Below are positions 1-8,438 of a DNA stretch of 64,000 nt, piece after piece. Origin of the DNA: Paenibacillus hunanensis (lineage in GTDB: Bacteria > Bacillota > Bacilli > Paenibacillales > Paenibacillaceae); NCBI RefSeq assembly GCF_014645615.1, contig NZ_BMMB01000007.1:62001-126000 (forward strand), given 5' to 3'. How positions within the stretch are numbered: position 1 is the first letter of the stretch; every line of letters starts with the position of its first letter. A model generated the notes under the pieces. The model saw nothing but the letters and a program-made list of their open reading frames with translations, did no database searches and was not told the DNA's origin. Both the position numbers and the translations under genes were made by a program.

Positions 1-2
1 AA

Positions 3-233
3 TTGGATGCCTATCGTCTATCTGGCGAAAAGGTAAGGGTCGTTCGTGATGATATTCGTGAAAATGATATCCGCGGGATTGTCATTGCATGGGATGATGA
101 GCATGTGTTAATTCGTCGTCCGAATCGAAACGTAGTCAAGCTCAGTCGTAATTACATCATTCAGCCATCGAAGGAAGCACGTCGCAGCCCGCTGGATGAA
201 GAAGCTCCAGAGGAAGCAGCGACTGAGGAATAA
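3..233 (+). CDS. C-terminal part of a small uncharacterised protein
   Basis: An open frame enters from the left edge and ends at a TAA. Only 76 residues are visible, starting at a TTG that may not be the true start, because no ribosome site can be seen. The visible part is a basic, beta-rich stretch (VRVVRDDIR, GIVIAWDDEHVLIRR, RNVVKLSRNYIIQ) followed by a very acidic tail of Glu and Ala. The pattern suits a small SH3-like or nucleic-acid-associated fold, but no family is recognised, so no function is assigned. A hairpin about 110 bases downstream could end the transcript. Confidence 0.5.
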   Translation: MDAYRLSGEKVRVVRDDIRENDIRGIVIAWDDEHVLIRRPNRNVVKLSRNYIIQPSKEARRSPLDEEAPEEAATEE

Positions 234-345
234 AAGTTCTACGTTTGGATAAATATGGACTGAATTTGTTCCAAATTTGTTCTGTTACGTTCGGAATTGC
301 TCGAAATCAAAGCCATAATCCTTGCTTAGGTAGGGCTATACGAAA

Positions 346-383
346 AAAGACCTTGCACCGCATTAGCGGATTGCAAGGTCTTT
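346..383 (-). terminator. Strong hairpin, probable terminator
   Basis: A 12-bp perfect stem (AAAGACCTTGCA / TGCAAGGTCTTT) encloses a second small stem, CCGC/GCGG with an ATTA loop. Read on the minus strand it is followed by six T residues; on the plus strand only by TTT. It can therefore end minus-strand transcription from the gene at 1274 and perhaps also the plus-strand gene ending at 233. The rest of 234-794 shows no convincing gene. Confidence 0.65.
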
Positions 384-794
384 GGTGTAGCTATAGAAGA
401 CTGTACAAGAGGGGATTGCCAAGCTACATATGCTCAAACTGTCTCTGCCAGAGCCTGAATATCGTCGTCGTAGGTGTGTCCAGCGATTATAGGGGGATAA
501 TCACTGGTTGTATATTAAACAAATTATAAAGGGACAATCTTAGTTGCCATACCATGTTGTCACGGTATAGCATTACTGCTAGTTAGGAAGCTAGTTATGA
601 TATTGGTCGTATTCCTTATCGGGATGACGTACTAAGGTCAAGCTATTCATATATTTGTAAAGCCGGGTAGTTAGTTATCGTGCTACAGGCAGAGACAGAG
701 GCAAACACCGAATGATTAGCATGTGGAATGATAGTTGAATTAAAGGGGACTGATTCCATACTATCCATCATAATATACATGCTAATGACGTTAC

Positions 795-1274
795 TTATGT
801 TCCTGTACGATAAGGCGCATAACCGCCTGCATAACGTGCTGGCTCACGCACTCGTGAAGGAGACGAAGCCGGAGTATCCTTGCCTGGACGTGCTTCAGCA
901 GATGCGGTATGGATCGGCCCTAAGCCAACATAGGCACGCATACGTGCAGAAGCCTCAAGTCGGAATTCGTCAGCAGGGATGCGAAAGGTTCCATGATGAC
1001 CCTTACAAAGGATCTGCGCTTCCACACTATTCTCAGATTGATTAACCTCATATAATCGAAGCTGATGCTTACGTAAATCTCGGCGTACTTCAGACAGTAG
1101 CAAATTGGTACGATCTGTACCACCCTGGATGATTTCCATATACAATGCATGATTATCGAGTGAGTCTTGATGCTCCATAGCGCGGGCATCACGATCAAAT
1201 TTCTTTTGAATATACGTTAGCAGCAAATAGCTTTTTACCAGGGAACGTTCTTCTGCGGATAAAAAGACAGCCAT
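795..1274 (-). CDS. Uncharacterised 159-aa protein behind a LexA-type operator
   Basis: The start is ATG at 1274, preceded by AAGGTGGTG at good spacing. The first 120 residues are compact and mostly helical with many charged residues (LSAEERSLVKSYLLLTY, FDRDARAMEHQDSL, LLSEVRRDLRKHQLRL). The last 35 or so are low-complexity, rich in Ala, Pro, Arg, Gly and Tyr, and probably disordered. No signal peptide or membrane segment is present, so a cytoplasmic protein is expected. I do not recognise the family. Its promoter is very good and overlaps two LexA-like boxes, so the gene is probably induced by DNA damage. An overlapping plus-strand frame is treated as a shadow. Confidence 0.7.
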   Translation of the reverse strand: MAVFLSAEERSLVKSYLLLTYIQKKFDRDARAMEHQDSLDNHALYMEIIQGGTDRTNLLLSEVRRDLRKHQLRLYEVNQSENSVEAQILCKGHHGTFRIPADEFRLEASARMRAYVGLGPIHTASAEARPGKDTPASSPSRVREPARYAGGYAPYRTGT

Positions 1275-1292
1275 TCATGTCACCACCTTATG

Positions 1293-1351
1293 GGAACTAA
1301 TGTTTTGAGAACCTATGTTCCCATTATAGCGAACGTGGGGAATAATGGCAA
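1293..1351 (-). promoter_or_regulatory. Promoter with two tandem LexA (SOS) boxes
   Basis: On the minus strand there is TTGCCA (1346-1351), a 17-base spacer and a perfect TATAAT (1323-1328). Directly downstream, over the expected start of transcription, lie two boxes of the Bacillus LexA/DinR type, CGAACRNRYGTTYC. AGAACCTATGTTCC (1308-1321) and GGAACTAATGTTTT (1293-1306) both keep the GAAC-N4-GTTY core, with 15 bases between their starts. The position is where a repressor would block initiation. The box match is seen directly; SOS control is inferred. Confidence 0.7.
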
Positions 1352-1482
1352 GCTTTATTGGCATAAAAAAGTTAAAATATTATGCGCTCCTAAACAATGG
1401 CTTGAATGCTGCAAACAGGCGAATAGGTGCTTGATTGAAGCCCCTTTTTCGAGACTTTTTATCGAATGATTAACGCAATGAA

Positions 1483-1528
1483 AAAAGCAGGAACAGACAC
1501 GAACAAGCTCGTGTTTGCTCCTGCTTTT
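1483..1528. terminator. Bidirectional terminator
   Basis: AAAAGCAGGA (1483-1492) pairs with TCCTGCTTTT (1519-1528), with an inner ACACGA/TCGTGT stem. T tracts occur on both strands. It most likely ends the minus-strand transcript of the DUF1349 gene and insulates the SOS-type gene. No gene is seen in 1352-1768. Confidence 0.75.
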
Positions 1529-1768
1529 CTGTTTTGTTGTATCGACATTATATAGGTAAACGGATGTCGGTCATGTTGGTCATCAAATAATCGTAGCAAC
1601 AAGCTTCCGTCTTCCATATTATGACATGGGTAATCCAATTACCGGAGTATCTAACAACTTTCACATGTAAAAACTGACGTAAATTTTACATTGAACGTCA
1701 TCATAAAAGCGACTATAGTTAATAATTGTAATATATATAATTAATATACATAAAATTAAATGATAGGA

Positions 1769-2413
1769 TTATATGGTGGATGTGCCCTGTTGGACGATGT
1801 GCAGAAAGTCGAATTCGACCTGACAGCCTTGCCCTTGTGGACAGCATGCATAAACACCACATTGGAAAGGGGTCTGGTCATCCACATCATCAAACAGATG
1901 CGCAATTCTCATTTGATGCCATGCCGGTTCTGATGCTTCATCGTCTGCTGGTTCTGCATATTCAATCGTATAGTCGCCAGAGACACGGGTGATACGGAAC
2001 ATCAGCTCTGTAAAGCCTGCTCTGAAATTTTGCGTTGACCAGTCGGAATAGCCATTGTTGGTCACGACTGCACCCAGCTTGGCATGACCATCTGTTTCAA
2101 ATTCAACAGAGGTTTTCAGCCAGCAGCGATCCGAAAATCGAACCATCAACCCGGCTTGATCATACTGGTGCACCGGGTATGTACGGACACGAGTGGTCAT
2201 TTGAAAATCACCCTTGACCTCTGCAAACAGAAAATGTCCGTTATCTACACGAAAGCCATAATGCGTTTTTTGCCAGAAATCAGTTTCAGCTAGCGGCTCA
2301 AAGGTGAGTACCTGCTTTTGCGGAGAGATTGACCATTTTTCAGGCGGAGAATGCCATTGCAGTCGTTCGTCCAATGTCGTCTCAGTGAAATTTTCCAGCA
2401 CGTTCGTCATCAT
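1769..2413 (-). CDS. DUF1349 concanavalin-A-like protein
   Basis: About 214 residues. The start is placed at the MMTNVLENF codons because AAAGGAGC lies just upstream; a longer in-frame extension to 2515 lacks a ribosome site. The sequence has the features of DUF1349 (related to beta-xylosidase C-terminal lectin-like domains): an early W-H-S-P-P segment, VKGDFQMTTRVRTYPVHQYDQAGLMVR around residue 80, and NGYSDWSTQNF around 130. The expected fold is a beta-sandwich that may bind carbohydrate. There is no signal peptide, so it should be cytoplasmic. It is divergent from the sugar transporter at 2540, leaving about 126 bases for both promoters. Family assignment is good; function is not known. 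Confidence 0.8.
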   Translation of the reverse strand: MMTNVLENFTETTLDERLQWHSPPEKWSISPQKQVLTFEPLAETDFWQKTHYGFRVDNGHFLFAEVKGDFQMTTRVRTYPVHQYDQAGLMVRFSDRCWLKTSVEFETDGHAKLGAVVTNNGYSDWSTQNFRAGFTELMFRITRVSGDYTIEYAEPADDEASEPAWHQMRIAHLFDDVDDQTPFQCGVYACCPQGQGCQVEFDFLHIVQQGTSTI

Positions 2414-2539
2414 AGTTGCTCCTTTGCATCGATTTAGTATGGGCAGCAGTCCCATTCGGGCTGTGCGCTCATTCATTATGTTGAAATTGACTGGAAATAT
2501 CAAGCTCCTAAACATAATTATGGGAAGGTGAAGGTGAAC

Positions 2540-3742
2540 ATGAAACGAATTTTCAGGTTAAGCTGTGCATTTTATTTTTTGATTGGGATTACGAGCGTTA
2601 TGCTTGGTGCGCTATTGCCGGTCATTTTGCCGCATTATCAGCGTAGCTACAGCGATGGTGGGACACTGTTATTTTTACAGTTTATCGGGTTTCTGGCAGG
2701 GGTGCTTATCTCGCCAGCGCTCTCTGCGGGAGTTGGACGCAAACGTTTGCTCTTGATTGCGTTAACTGCAATTACGCTTGCTTACGCAGTGATGGGAACG
2801 CTTCCTGCATGGGGGCTGATGGTGCTGATGACGGTTTTCGTTGGCTTTGGCTCTGGGATTATCGAATCCTCCATCGGTGCGTTCACGATTGAATTTGCCG
2901 AGGAGCAGAAGGCAGTTGCGATGACCAAGTTGGATGTGTATTTTGGTGTAGGATCGATGCTGCTACCAGCGCTGGCAAGTCTGTATATTTATCTGGGTGT
3001 GTGGAATCTGTCGTTTTACACGGTTGCGCTATCCACATTCATACTGCTGCTGTTCTGGATGCGAATGCCTGCGGATAGCTCGGCGCATTTGCATCAGGAT
3101 CAGGTGAAAACCGATCAGACCGAGACTCCAGCCAAGCCCAAATATCAATCCGGTCAATTCAAAGTATTATCGATCTTCGTGTTGTTCTTCTTTGTCTATA
3201 TGGGAATTGAGCTGGGAATGATGAACTTCCTGCCATCGATTCTGATCGAAAGCATTGGAATTAGCGATTCGGCTGCTTCGCTCAGTGTGACCTTTTTCTG
3301 GGGCGCGATCACCATTGGACGACTATTTGTAGGACGGATGGCAGAATCGATGAGCTATGCGCCGTTCCTGATTGGCAGCACGATTGCTTCTATGCTGCTC
3401 ATTATTGCGCTAGCACTCTTTTCCAGTCCGATCATGATGTATGTGTTGATCTTCGGTGTAGGCTTCTGTATCTCGGGTCTGTTCTCGATTGCGCTCGTAT
3501 TTGCCAATACGCTAATGCCGGGCATGGTGGAGCGGACGACAAGTACACTGATCGCTGCTGGTGGTATTGGTGGATCGGTACTGCAATACTTGATCGGCTG
3601 GAGTATGGATCACTGGTCGGTTCGACCAACACTATGGATCTTCGCCCTATTCGCACTGGTATTGCTCATTAGCATTGTGCTTGTACAGCAGCTTCGTACA
3701 GGTAATGCAGCTGTACGTGCAGGCATGGAATCTAAGTACTAA
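2540..3742 (+). CDS. MFS sugar transporter, GlcP-like
   Basis: About 400 residues with some twelve hydrophobic segments and a charged central loop after the sixth (residues about 180-210, rich in Gln, Asp and Lys). The order of motifs (FYFLIGITSVMLGALLP, LQFIGFLAGVLISP, GFGSGIIESSIGAF, KLDVYFGVGSMLLP) resembles Bacillus GlcP, the glucose/mannose:proton symporter, and the wider FucP/GlcP branch of the major facilitator superfamily. Sugar uptake by proton symport is the likely role; the exact sugar cannot be told. I chose the ATG at 2540, spaced correctly from GGAAGGTGAAGG; a GTG at 2528 is possible. It lies upstream of the aminotransferase operon on the same strand but 700 bases away, so cotranscription is uncertain. 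Confidence 0.82.
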   Translation: MKRIFRLSCAFYFLIGITSVMLGALLPVILPHYQRSYSDGGTLLFLQFIGFLAGVLISPALSAGVGRKRLLLIALTAITLAYAVMGTLPAWGLMVLMTVFVGFGSGIIESSIGAFTIEFAEEQKAVAMTKLDVYFGVGSMLLPALASLYIYLGVWNLSFYTVALSTFILLLFWMRMPADSSAHLHQDQVKTDQTETPAKPKYQSGQFKVLSIFVLFFFVYMGIELGMMNFLPSILIESIGISDSAASLSVTFFWGAITIGRLFVGRMAESMSYAPFLIGSTIASMLLIIALALFSSPIMMYVLIFGVGFCISGLFSIALVFANTLMPGMVERTTSTLIAAGGIGGSVLQYLIGWSMDHWSVRPTLWIFALFALVLLISIVLVQQLRTGNAAVRAGMESKY

Positions 3743-3892
3743 TGTCATCGTACCCAGCCATAACGTGCTGACAGGTACAGCTTGAGCTATTTGCATACTG
3801 TGCTTGAAGCAGGGATACGATGTCAGTCGCTACTCGATGGATAGCTATATTGCATAAAACATAGAGATGAATCCATAGACCATGTACACGTG

Positions 3893-3937
3893 AAGGAGGT
3901 GGTGCCTGCCTTTTCGGTTATAAGGCAGCCGAAAAGG
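3893..3937 (+). promoter_or_regulatory. Leader with two mutually exclusive hairpins
   Basis: An AAGGAGGTGG ribosome-site-like sequence (3893-3902) is followed by overlapping inverted repeats. CTGCCTT (3906-3912) pairs with AAGGCAG (3922-3928). CCTTTTCGG (3909-3917) pairs with CCGAAAAGG (3929-3937). Both stems are perfect but share bases 3909-3912, so only one can form at a time. This is an attenuator or switch layout in the 700-base gap before the aminotransferase operon. A 12-bp palindrome, GATCAGCTGATC, sits at 4065-4076. No open frame of note lies in the gap. Confidence 0.45.
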
Positions 3938-4278
3938 GGATCGGTCATATCATCATGCAAAATATAGACAAGGGACATGCAGCTGGCGAAGCCGTCAGGG
4001 AGCGCATGTATGCTGGAGGATGAAGTATGCAGGTAGTGTGGCAGTGAATGTGAAAGAGACAGGCGATCAGCTGATCATATCATCGACATAGCTAGAGACA
4101 TCACTATATCAAAAGGCAATTTTGAATGTCGCTATATTGTTTTGATGGTGTTAAAGGAAAATAATTCTGTTAACAACGTACAGATGATATTAAAAATAAG
4201 TGATGTCTGATAGGCGATACCCAATCAAGCGATGCGATGACATGCTTCCATTCATAAAGCCAGCGTAGACAACAGACT

Positions 4279-4311
4279 ACACCGATTTGTAAAGGCGTAC
4301 AAATACGGTGT
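4279..4311 (+). promoter_or_regulatory. Inverted repeat upstream of the aminotransferase
   Basis: ACACCG+ATTTGTA (4279-4291) pairs with TACAAAT (4298-4304) and CGGTGT (4306-4311), with one bulged A and a 6-base loop. It lies about 135 bases before the aminotransferase start. There is no T tract, so an operator or leader hairpin is more likely than a terminator. Confidence 0.4.
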
Positions 4312-4444
4312 GGTGTCATAAGGGGCAGGCAGCAGACCGAGCACGTATAAAAAAGACAAGCGCAGCTCGGCTATAAACAGACGATCATGTCGTAATATTG
4401 GTTTTCGATTGTATTGCTATTCTATCCATGTGGAGGGATTATAC

Positions 4445-5686
4445 ATGTCAACAACTACAGAAAGCCGTTTTTCGATGGGCCAGGGAATCCGTTTGATCGA
4501 TGATGCCGGAAATGAATATCTGGATGGTGTGTCCGGTACGTTTAACCTGTCACTAGGCTACAATCACCCTTATGTTGTGGAGAAGATTCAGGAGCAGGTT
4601 GGTAATCTGACGCATATGTCTTCCTCGTTTACCGAGCCGTATGTGGAGGAAGTGCTATCCCTGCTGCTGGAGGAAGCGCCGAATGGTATTGATGCAGGCT
4701 GGATGCGCGATATTACAGGCTCAACCGCAAATGAATGTGCCACTAAAATTGCGCAAAAGTATACAGGTGAGCGCGATATTGTCAGCCTGTACTATTCGCA
4801 CCATGGTCAGACACAGTTTGCTACCGGCATTTCGGGTAATGCATTCCGTCGTAAAGGCTTCCCGAACTCCACTGTACCAAATTCACTCCATGTTCCTGTA
4901 CCGTATTGCTATCGTTGCCCATTCCAGAGTGATCCGGATCATTGCGCGATGCAATGTATTGAAGCGCTATCCGATCAGCTTGAATTTGGTGGCTCTGGTT
5001 CCACTGCTTGTATGATTATTGAGCCGATTCTTGGCAATGGCGGTAATATCATCCCACCGATGGAATATTTCAAACAGCTTCGTAAGCTGTGTGATGAACA
5101 TAATATGATTTTGATTGCTGACGAGGTACAGACAGGTATCGGACGTACAGGCTATATGTATGCGAGTACTTTGTTTGATATCAAGCCCGACATTATTACA
5201 CTGGCAAAAGGTCTGGGTGGTATTGGTGTACCTGTAGCAGCAGTACTTATGCAGTCTCGTCTGAATATACTGGAAAAGCACGAGCATTCCTTTACTTCCG
5301 GTAGCAATATGATCTCCTTGACGGCTGCACGCTCGACGATGGAAGTCGTATCGGCACCAGGCTTCCTTGAAAGTGTTCGTAGCAAGGGTGAACTGCTCGG
5401 CAACCTGCTGTCACCACTGGCAGAGCTGTATCCAGACACGATTGGCGAAGCGCGGGGTGTTGGTCTGATGTGGGGACTGGAGATCGTTGACGCCGATGGA
5501 GCGCCGGATTCACGCAAAGCGAATGCAATTATCGATATGGCATTCCGTGATGAAAACCTGATCCTGCGCGGCTCGCGTTATGGATTCGGTAATGTTGTGA
5601 AGGTTCGTCCATCTCTGACGGTCACAGAGGATGAGATTGTAGAGATCGTGGGTCGTCTGGAACGCATTCTGCAAAAAATGGGTTAA
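4445..5686 (+). CDS. Class III PLP-dependent aminotransferase (GabT-like)
   Basis: 413 residues, close to the usual length of class III (fold type I) aminotransferases. The start is the ATG after GGAGGGATTATAC. PLP features are clear: GSTANECATK around 92-101, DEVQTGIGRTG with Asp226 for the pyridine nitrogen, and the Schiff-base Lys255 in ITLAKGLGG. A Cys-rich insert (C155, C158, C167, C171 in the PYCYRCPF region) is typical of one subgroup. The family moves amino groups onto keto or aldehyde carbons. It is the first gene of an operon with a GutB-like zinc dehydrogenase (21 bases downstream) and a sugar-type phosphatase. That trio matches the logic of azasugar (gabT1/yktC1/gutB1) clusters, in which the aminotransferase acts on fructose 6-phosphate. 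The family is certain; this substrate is inferred. Confidence 0.85.
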   Translation: MSTTTESRFSMGQGIRLIDDAGNEYLDGVSGTFNLSLGYNHPYVVEKIQEQVGNLTHMSSSFTEPYVEEVLSLLLEEAPNGIDAGWMRDITGSTANECATKIAQKYTGERDIVSLYYSHHGQTQFATGISGNAFRRKGFPNSTVPNSLHVPVPYCYRCPFQSDPDHCAMQCIEALSDQLEFGGSGSTACMIIEPILGNGGNIIPPMEYFKQLRKLCDEHNMILIADEVQTGIGRTGYMYASTLFDIKPDIITLAKGLGGIGVPVAAVLMQSRLNILEKHEHSFTSGSNMISLTAARSTMEVVSAPGFLESVRSKGELLGNLLSPLAELYPDTIGEARGVGLMWGLEIVDADGAPDSRKANAIIDMAFRDENLILRGSRYGFGNVVKVRPSLTVTEDEIVEIVGRLERILQKMG

Positions 5687-5707
5687 CCAATAGAGGGGAG
5701 AATGACT

Positions 5708-6745
5708 ATGCTTTCACTTGTTTATCGTTCAGCCTGGGATGTGGCACTCGAAGAACGCCCACGCCCACAAATTCGAGGTGATCATGATGTGATTGTGCGC
5801 ATTCACGCTACAGGTGTATGCGGTACGGATCTGGGTATTATTAGCGGTAAATACCACGCCAAATCATCGATTATTCTTGGTCATGAATCCGCAGGTGAAG
5901 TGATCGAGATTGGACCGAATGTGCAAAATCTACAGGTGGGTGATCGCGTTGTAATCGATCCGACCTATTACTGTGGACAATGTAAAATGTGCCGCACCGG
6001 ACGTCAGAATCATTGCCTTCACAAAAGTACAACAGAGACTGGCGTGAGCAGCGATGGTACATTTACCGATTATTATGTGACAGAGGATCGTTTTCTATAC
6101 AAGCTGGCTGATCATGTGAGCTATGAAGAGGCGACATTAACGGAGCCGCTGAGCTGTATGCTGACCGGTATTAACCAGATTCAGCTGCTGCCTAATTTCC
6201 GTACGATCATTCTGGGTGCAGGCCCGATCGGTATGCTGTATAGCTATGCGCTTGCATCGAAAGGTGTAATCGGCAGCATCGTGGACATTTCCGAGGAACG
6301 TCTGGAGCTGGCACGCTCCATCGCACCGGATCAATGGGATACGTATGCATCCTTCGATGCAGCTGTAGAGGGCATCTCACCAGATGATCATCAGGTCGAT
6401 CTGATTGTCGATACGACGGGAGCGATCGGTACGCAGGTGCTGTCGAATCTGGCACACGGTGGCTATCTGATGCTTGTAGGCTTGCGTGATGGCGTGAGCA
6501 GCTTCAATCCGAAGGAGGTGGTCGATCGCAGTCTGAAAATTATCGGCTCGATCGATTCACTCGGTACCTTTGCAACGGCTCATTATATGATCGAGCGCGG
6601 TCTGGTTCCGGCGAAAAAGCTGATTACCCATACGTATCCGCTGCAATCGTATCAGGAAGCCTTCCGTATGCTCGGCTGTGATCTGGATGATGGCACGCTG
6701 AAAACCGCTTCCGGTGCGATCAAGGTTGTATTGCAATCCACCTGA
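5708..6745 (+). CDS. Zinc-dependent medium-chain dehydrogenase (sorbitol-dehydrogenase/GutB-like)
   Basis: 345 residues. I chose the ATG at 5708, seven bases after GAGGGGAG; the ATG at 5702 sits too close. The catalytic zinc ligands are Cys38 (VCGTD), His59-Glu60 (GHES) and Glu146 (LTEP). The structural zinc site is C89, C92, C95 and C103. GAGPIG at 170-175 is the dinucleotide-binding turn. The enzyme oxidises a polyol or sugar-alcohol hydroxyl with NAD(P). It directly follows the aminotransferase, so it probably acts on an amino-polyol made by that enzyme. In described azasugar clusters the GutB1-type enzyme oxidises the C6 hydroxyl of the aminopolyol so that it cyclises. Threonine dehydrogenase-like activity is an alternative. 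Confidence 0.85.
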   Translation: MLSLVYRSAWDVALEERPRPQIRGDHDVIVRIHATGVCGTDLGIISGKYHAKSSIILGHESAGEVIEIGPNVQNLQVGDRVVIDPTYYCGQCKMCRTGRQNHCLHKSTTETGVSSDGTFTDYYVTEDRFLYKLADHVSYEEATLTEPLSCMLTGINQIQLLPNFRTIILGAGPIGMLYSYALASKGVIGSIVDISEERLELARSIAPDQWDTYASFDAAVEGISPDDHQVDLIVDTTGAIGTQVLSNLAHGGYLMLVGLRDGVSSFNPKEVVDRSLKIIGSIDSLGTFATAHYMIERGLVPAKKLITHTYPLQSYQEAFRMLGCDLDDGTLKTASGAIKVVLQST

Positions 6746-6811
6746 TGCGAAAATAGATCGAGCAGTAGCTGAGAAGCGATAGAATAGCATGACAGCACAG
6801 GAGGAATGAAG

Positions 6812-7561
6812 ATGACAACGGAACAATCAGGCGCATCGGCAATTGCAGATATGAAGCAAGGTGAACGTGCAGATTGGCTAGTTGAGCCGATCGAGGGTGT
6901 TATTTTTGATATGGATGGTGTACTGATTGACAGTGAGCCGATCTATTTTGATATTGAAAAAAGTACGTTTGTTCACTTCGGCGCACAGGTAGAGGAAGAG
7001 GAGCATCATACGTATGTAGGTGTCACGCTTGCGTCCATGTTCGAGCAGGTACAGCAGCGTCATCGTCTAAATTGCACAGTAGAGGACATGCTGTCCTTTC
7101 ATGTACAACATGTGATGGATGTGATCCGTGAGCATCAGGAGCTACGTCCATTTGACGGATTAGTGGCATGGCTGGATTGGCTTCACGAAGCGGGTGTACC
7201 GATGTTTGTCGCTTCATCCTCACCACGTGCTTTGATTGAGCTTATTTTGGAGCGATTAGAGCTGCGAAGCTATTTTCAAGGGATGGTTAGCGGAGAAGAA
7301 GTCGCGCATGGTAAGCCAGCACCGGATATTTTCCTGCATGCTGCCAAGCAGCTCGGCATTGCGCCAGAACGCTGTATCGTCATTGAAGATTCGCGTAACG
7401 GGGTAAAGGCAGCCCGTACAGCAGGTATGCGCTGCATCGGTCACCAGAATCCAGGCTCAGGCTCTCAAAACCTGGAGCAGGCGAACACCGTAATTCACAG
7501 CTATACTGAATTGTTTGCACTTCGTGAGCAGCTCCCTTTCTATAGAAGAAACGCGGAGTGA
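6812..7561 (+). CDS. HAD-family phosphatase, beta-phosphoglucomutase-like subfamily
   Basis: About 249 residues. The ATG at 6812 is seven bases after AGGAGG; the ATG at 6806 is too close. The four HAD motifs are present: FDMDGVLIDSE with nucleophile Asp33 and Asp35, VASSS (motif II), the Lys of GKPAPDIF (motif III) and IEDSRNG (motif IV). The helical cap after motif I is the subfamily IA type found in beta-phosphoglucomutase and small sugar phosphatases. A 20-residue N-terminal extension precedes the domain. It is third in the operon, 66 bases after the dehydrogenase. A sugar or amino-polyol phosphatase fits, taking the place of the inositol-monophosphatase-type YktC1 of known azasugar clusters. 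Substrate not shown. Confidence 0.82.
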   Translation: MTTEQSGASAIADMKQGERADWLVEPIEGVIFDMDGVLIDSEPIYFDIEKSTFVHFGAQVEEEEHHTYVGVTLASMFEQVQQRHRLNCTVEDMLSFHVQHVMDVIREHQELRPFDGLVAWLDWLHEAGVPMFVASSSPRALIELILERLELRSYFQGMVSGEEVAHGKPAPDIFLHAAKQLGIAPERCIVIEDSRNGVKAARTAGMRCIGHQNPGSGSQNLEQANTVIHSYTELFALREQLPFYRRNAE

Positions 7562-7856
7562 TCGTATCGCGATCAGAAGACGGATAGGCGTTAAAGTTGC
7601 TATTCATAGTTGGAATAGCAGCGATGCAGGTGGATTGTTGACGATCTGCTAGCATAATTTATCCGTTTCAATGAAGTAAGATAATGTGGGTGGGTAGCAG
7701 GAGAGTAGGAAGAAATAGTTGCGAACAGTCGCATATTCTGTCTATGATCCCAGTCACAGCTGCTTATAAAGGAAGACAATAGTGTATCATGCTGTTCGTT
7801 ATAGCGTCAGGCATCACCCAACAATTGATACAATTACTGACGTTATCATCATACTG

Positions 7857-7894
7857 AACAACCAGACCGAGATAGTATCCGGTCTGGTTGTTTT
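7857..7894 (+). terminator. Rho-independent terminator
   Basis: AACAACCAGACCG (7857-7869) pairs perfectly with CGGTCTGGTTGTT (7880-7892) and is followed by T residues. It closes the aminotransferase/dehydrogenase/phosphatase operon about 295 bases after its last stop. Nothing else is seen in 7562-7947. Confidence 0.85.
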
Positions 7895-7947
7895 ATGGTG
7901 AACATCGTTTGTATAGGTTCGTATCAATGGATAATGAAATAAAATGT

Positions 7948-7976
7948 TTGACGCTTGCTAACTAATATGATATTCT
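7948..7976 (+). promoter_or_regulatory. Promoter of the tRNA-Leu gene
   Basis: TTGACG (7948-7953), a 17-base spacer and TATTCT (7971-7976) lie about 58 bases before the tRNA. The spacing is ideal for the housekeeping sigma factor and no other gene is nearby. Confidence 0.6.
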
Positions 7977-8033
7977 ATTTCTTGTCGCCGGGAAATGGAT
8001 CATAAGCATCTTGATCCGGTAACATTCGATTAT

Positions 8034-8117
<84 letters not shown>

Positions 8118-8134
8118 TTTACTTTTAACCATAT

Positions 8135-8170
8135 AGTTCGCTATTGCGTAAGCAATGGTGAACTTTTTTT
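8135..8170 (+). terminator. Terminator of tRNA-Leu
   Basis: AGTTCGCTATTGC (8135-8147) pairs with GCAATGGTGAACT (8152-8164) around a GTAA loop and is followed by a long T run. The remaining bases to 8438 hold no further recognisable feature. Confidence 0.85.
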
Positions 8171-8438
8171 ATTCTCTATAGGTTTCCTGTGCTTATTATT
8201 CTCATTCGTGATCATCCGTCTTGCACTGATTAGCCATCCAACAAGCGCATAGCTATGCTCCTATCTATTGTAGGAGTAAGTTGAGTTGTTTTATCCCCCC
8301 TTCATAATACATTTGTCCGTGTCATCTCTAGAAAGATATGTTTTATAATGGAGCAAGGGAGACTGCGATAAGTGATCATGGGGATCAGCTAGAGCAGCTC
8401 TGGAATGCTTTGAAATGATAAACAAAAAGGAGCTGTGC

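Noticed and set aside
245..529. A 94-codon plus-strand frame after the first gene
   Set aside because: It runs straight through a terminator-like hairpin, has odd composition and no ribosome site.
728..1045. A 105-codon plus-strand frame
   Set aside because: It is antisense to the better-supported gene 795-1274, which has a strong promoter and ribosome site; this frame has neither.
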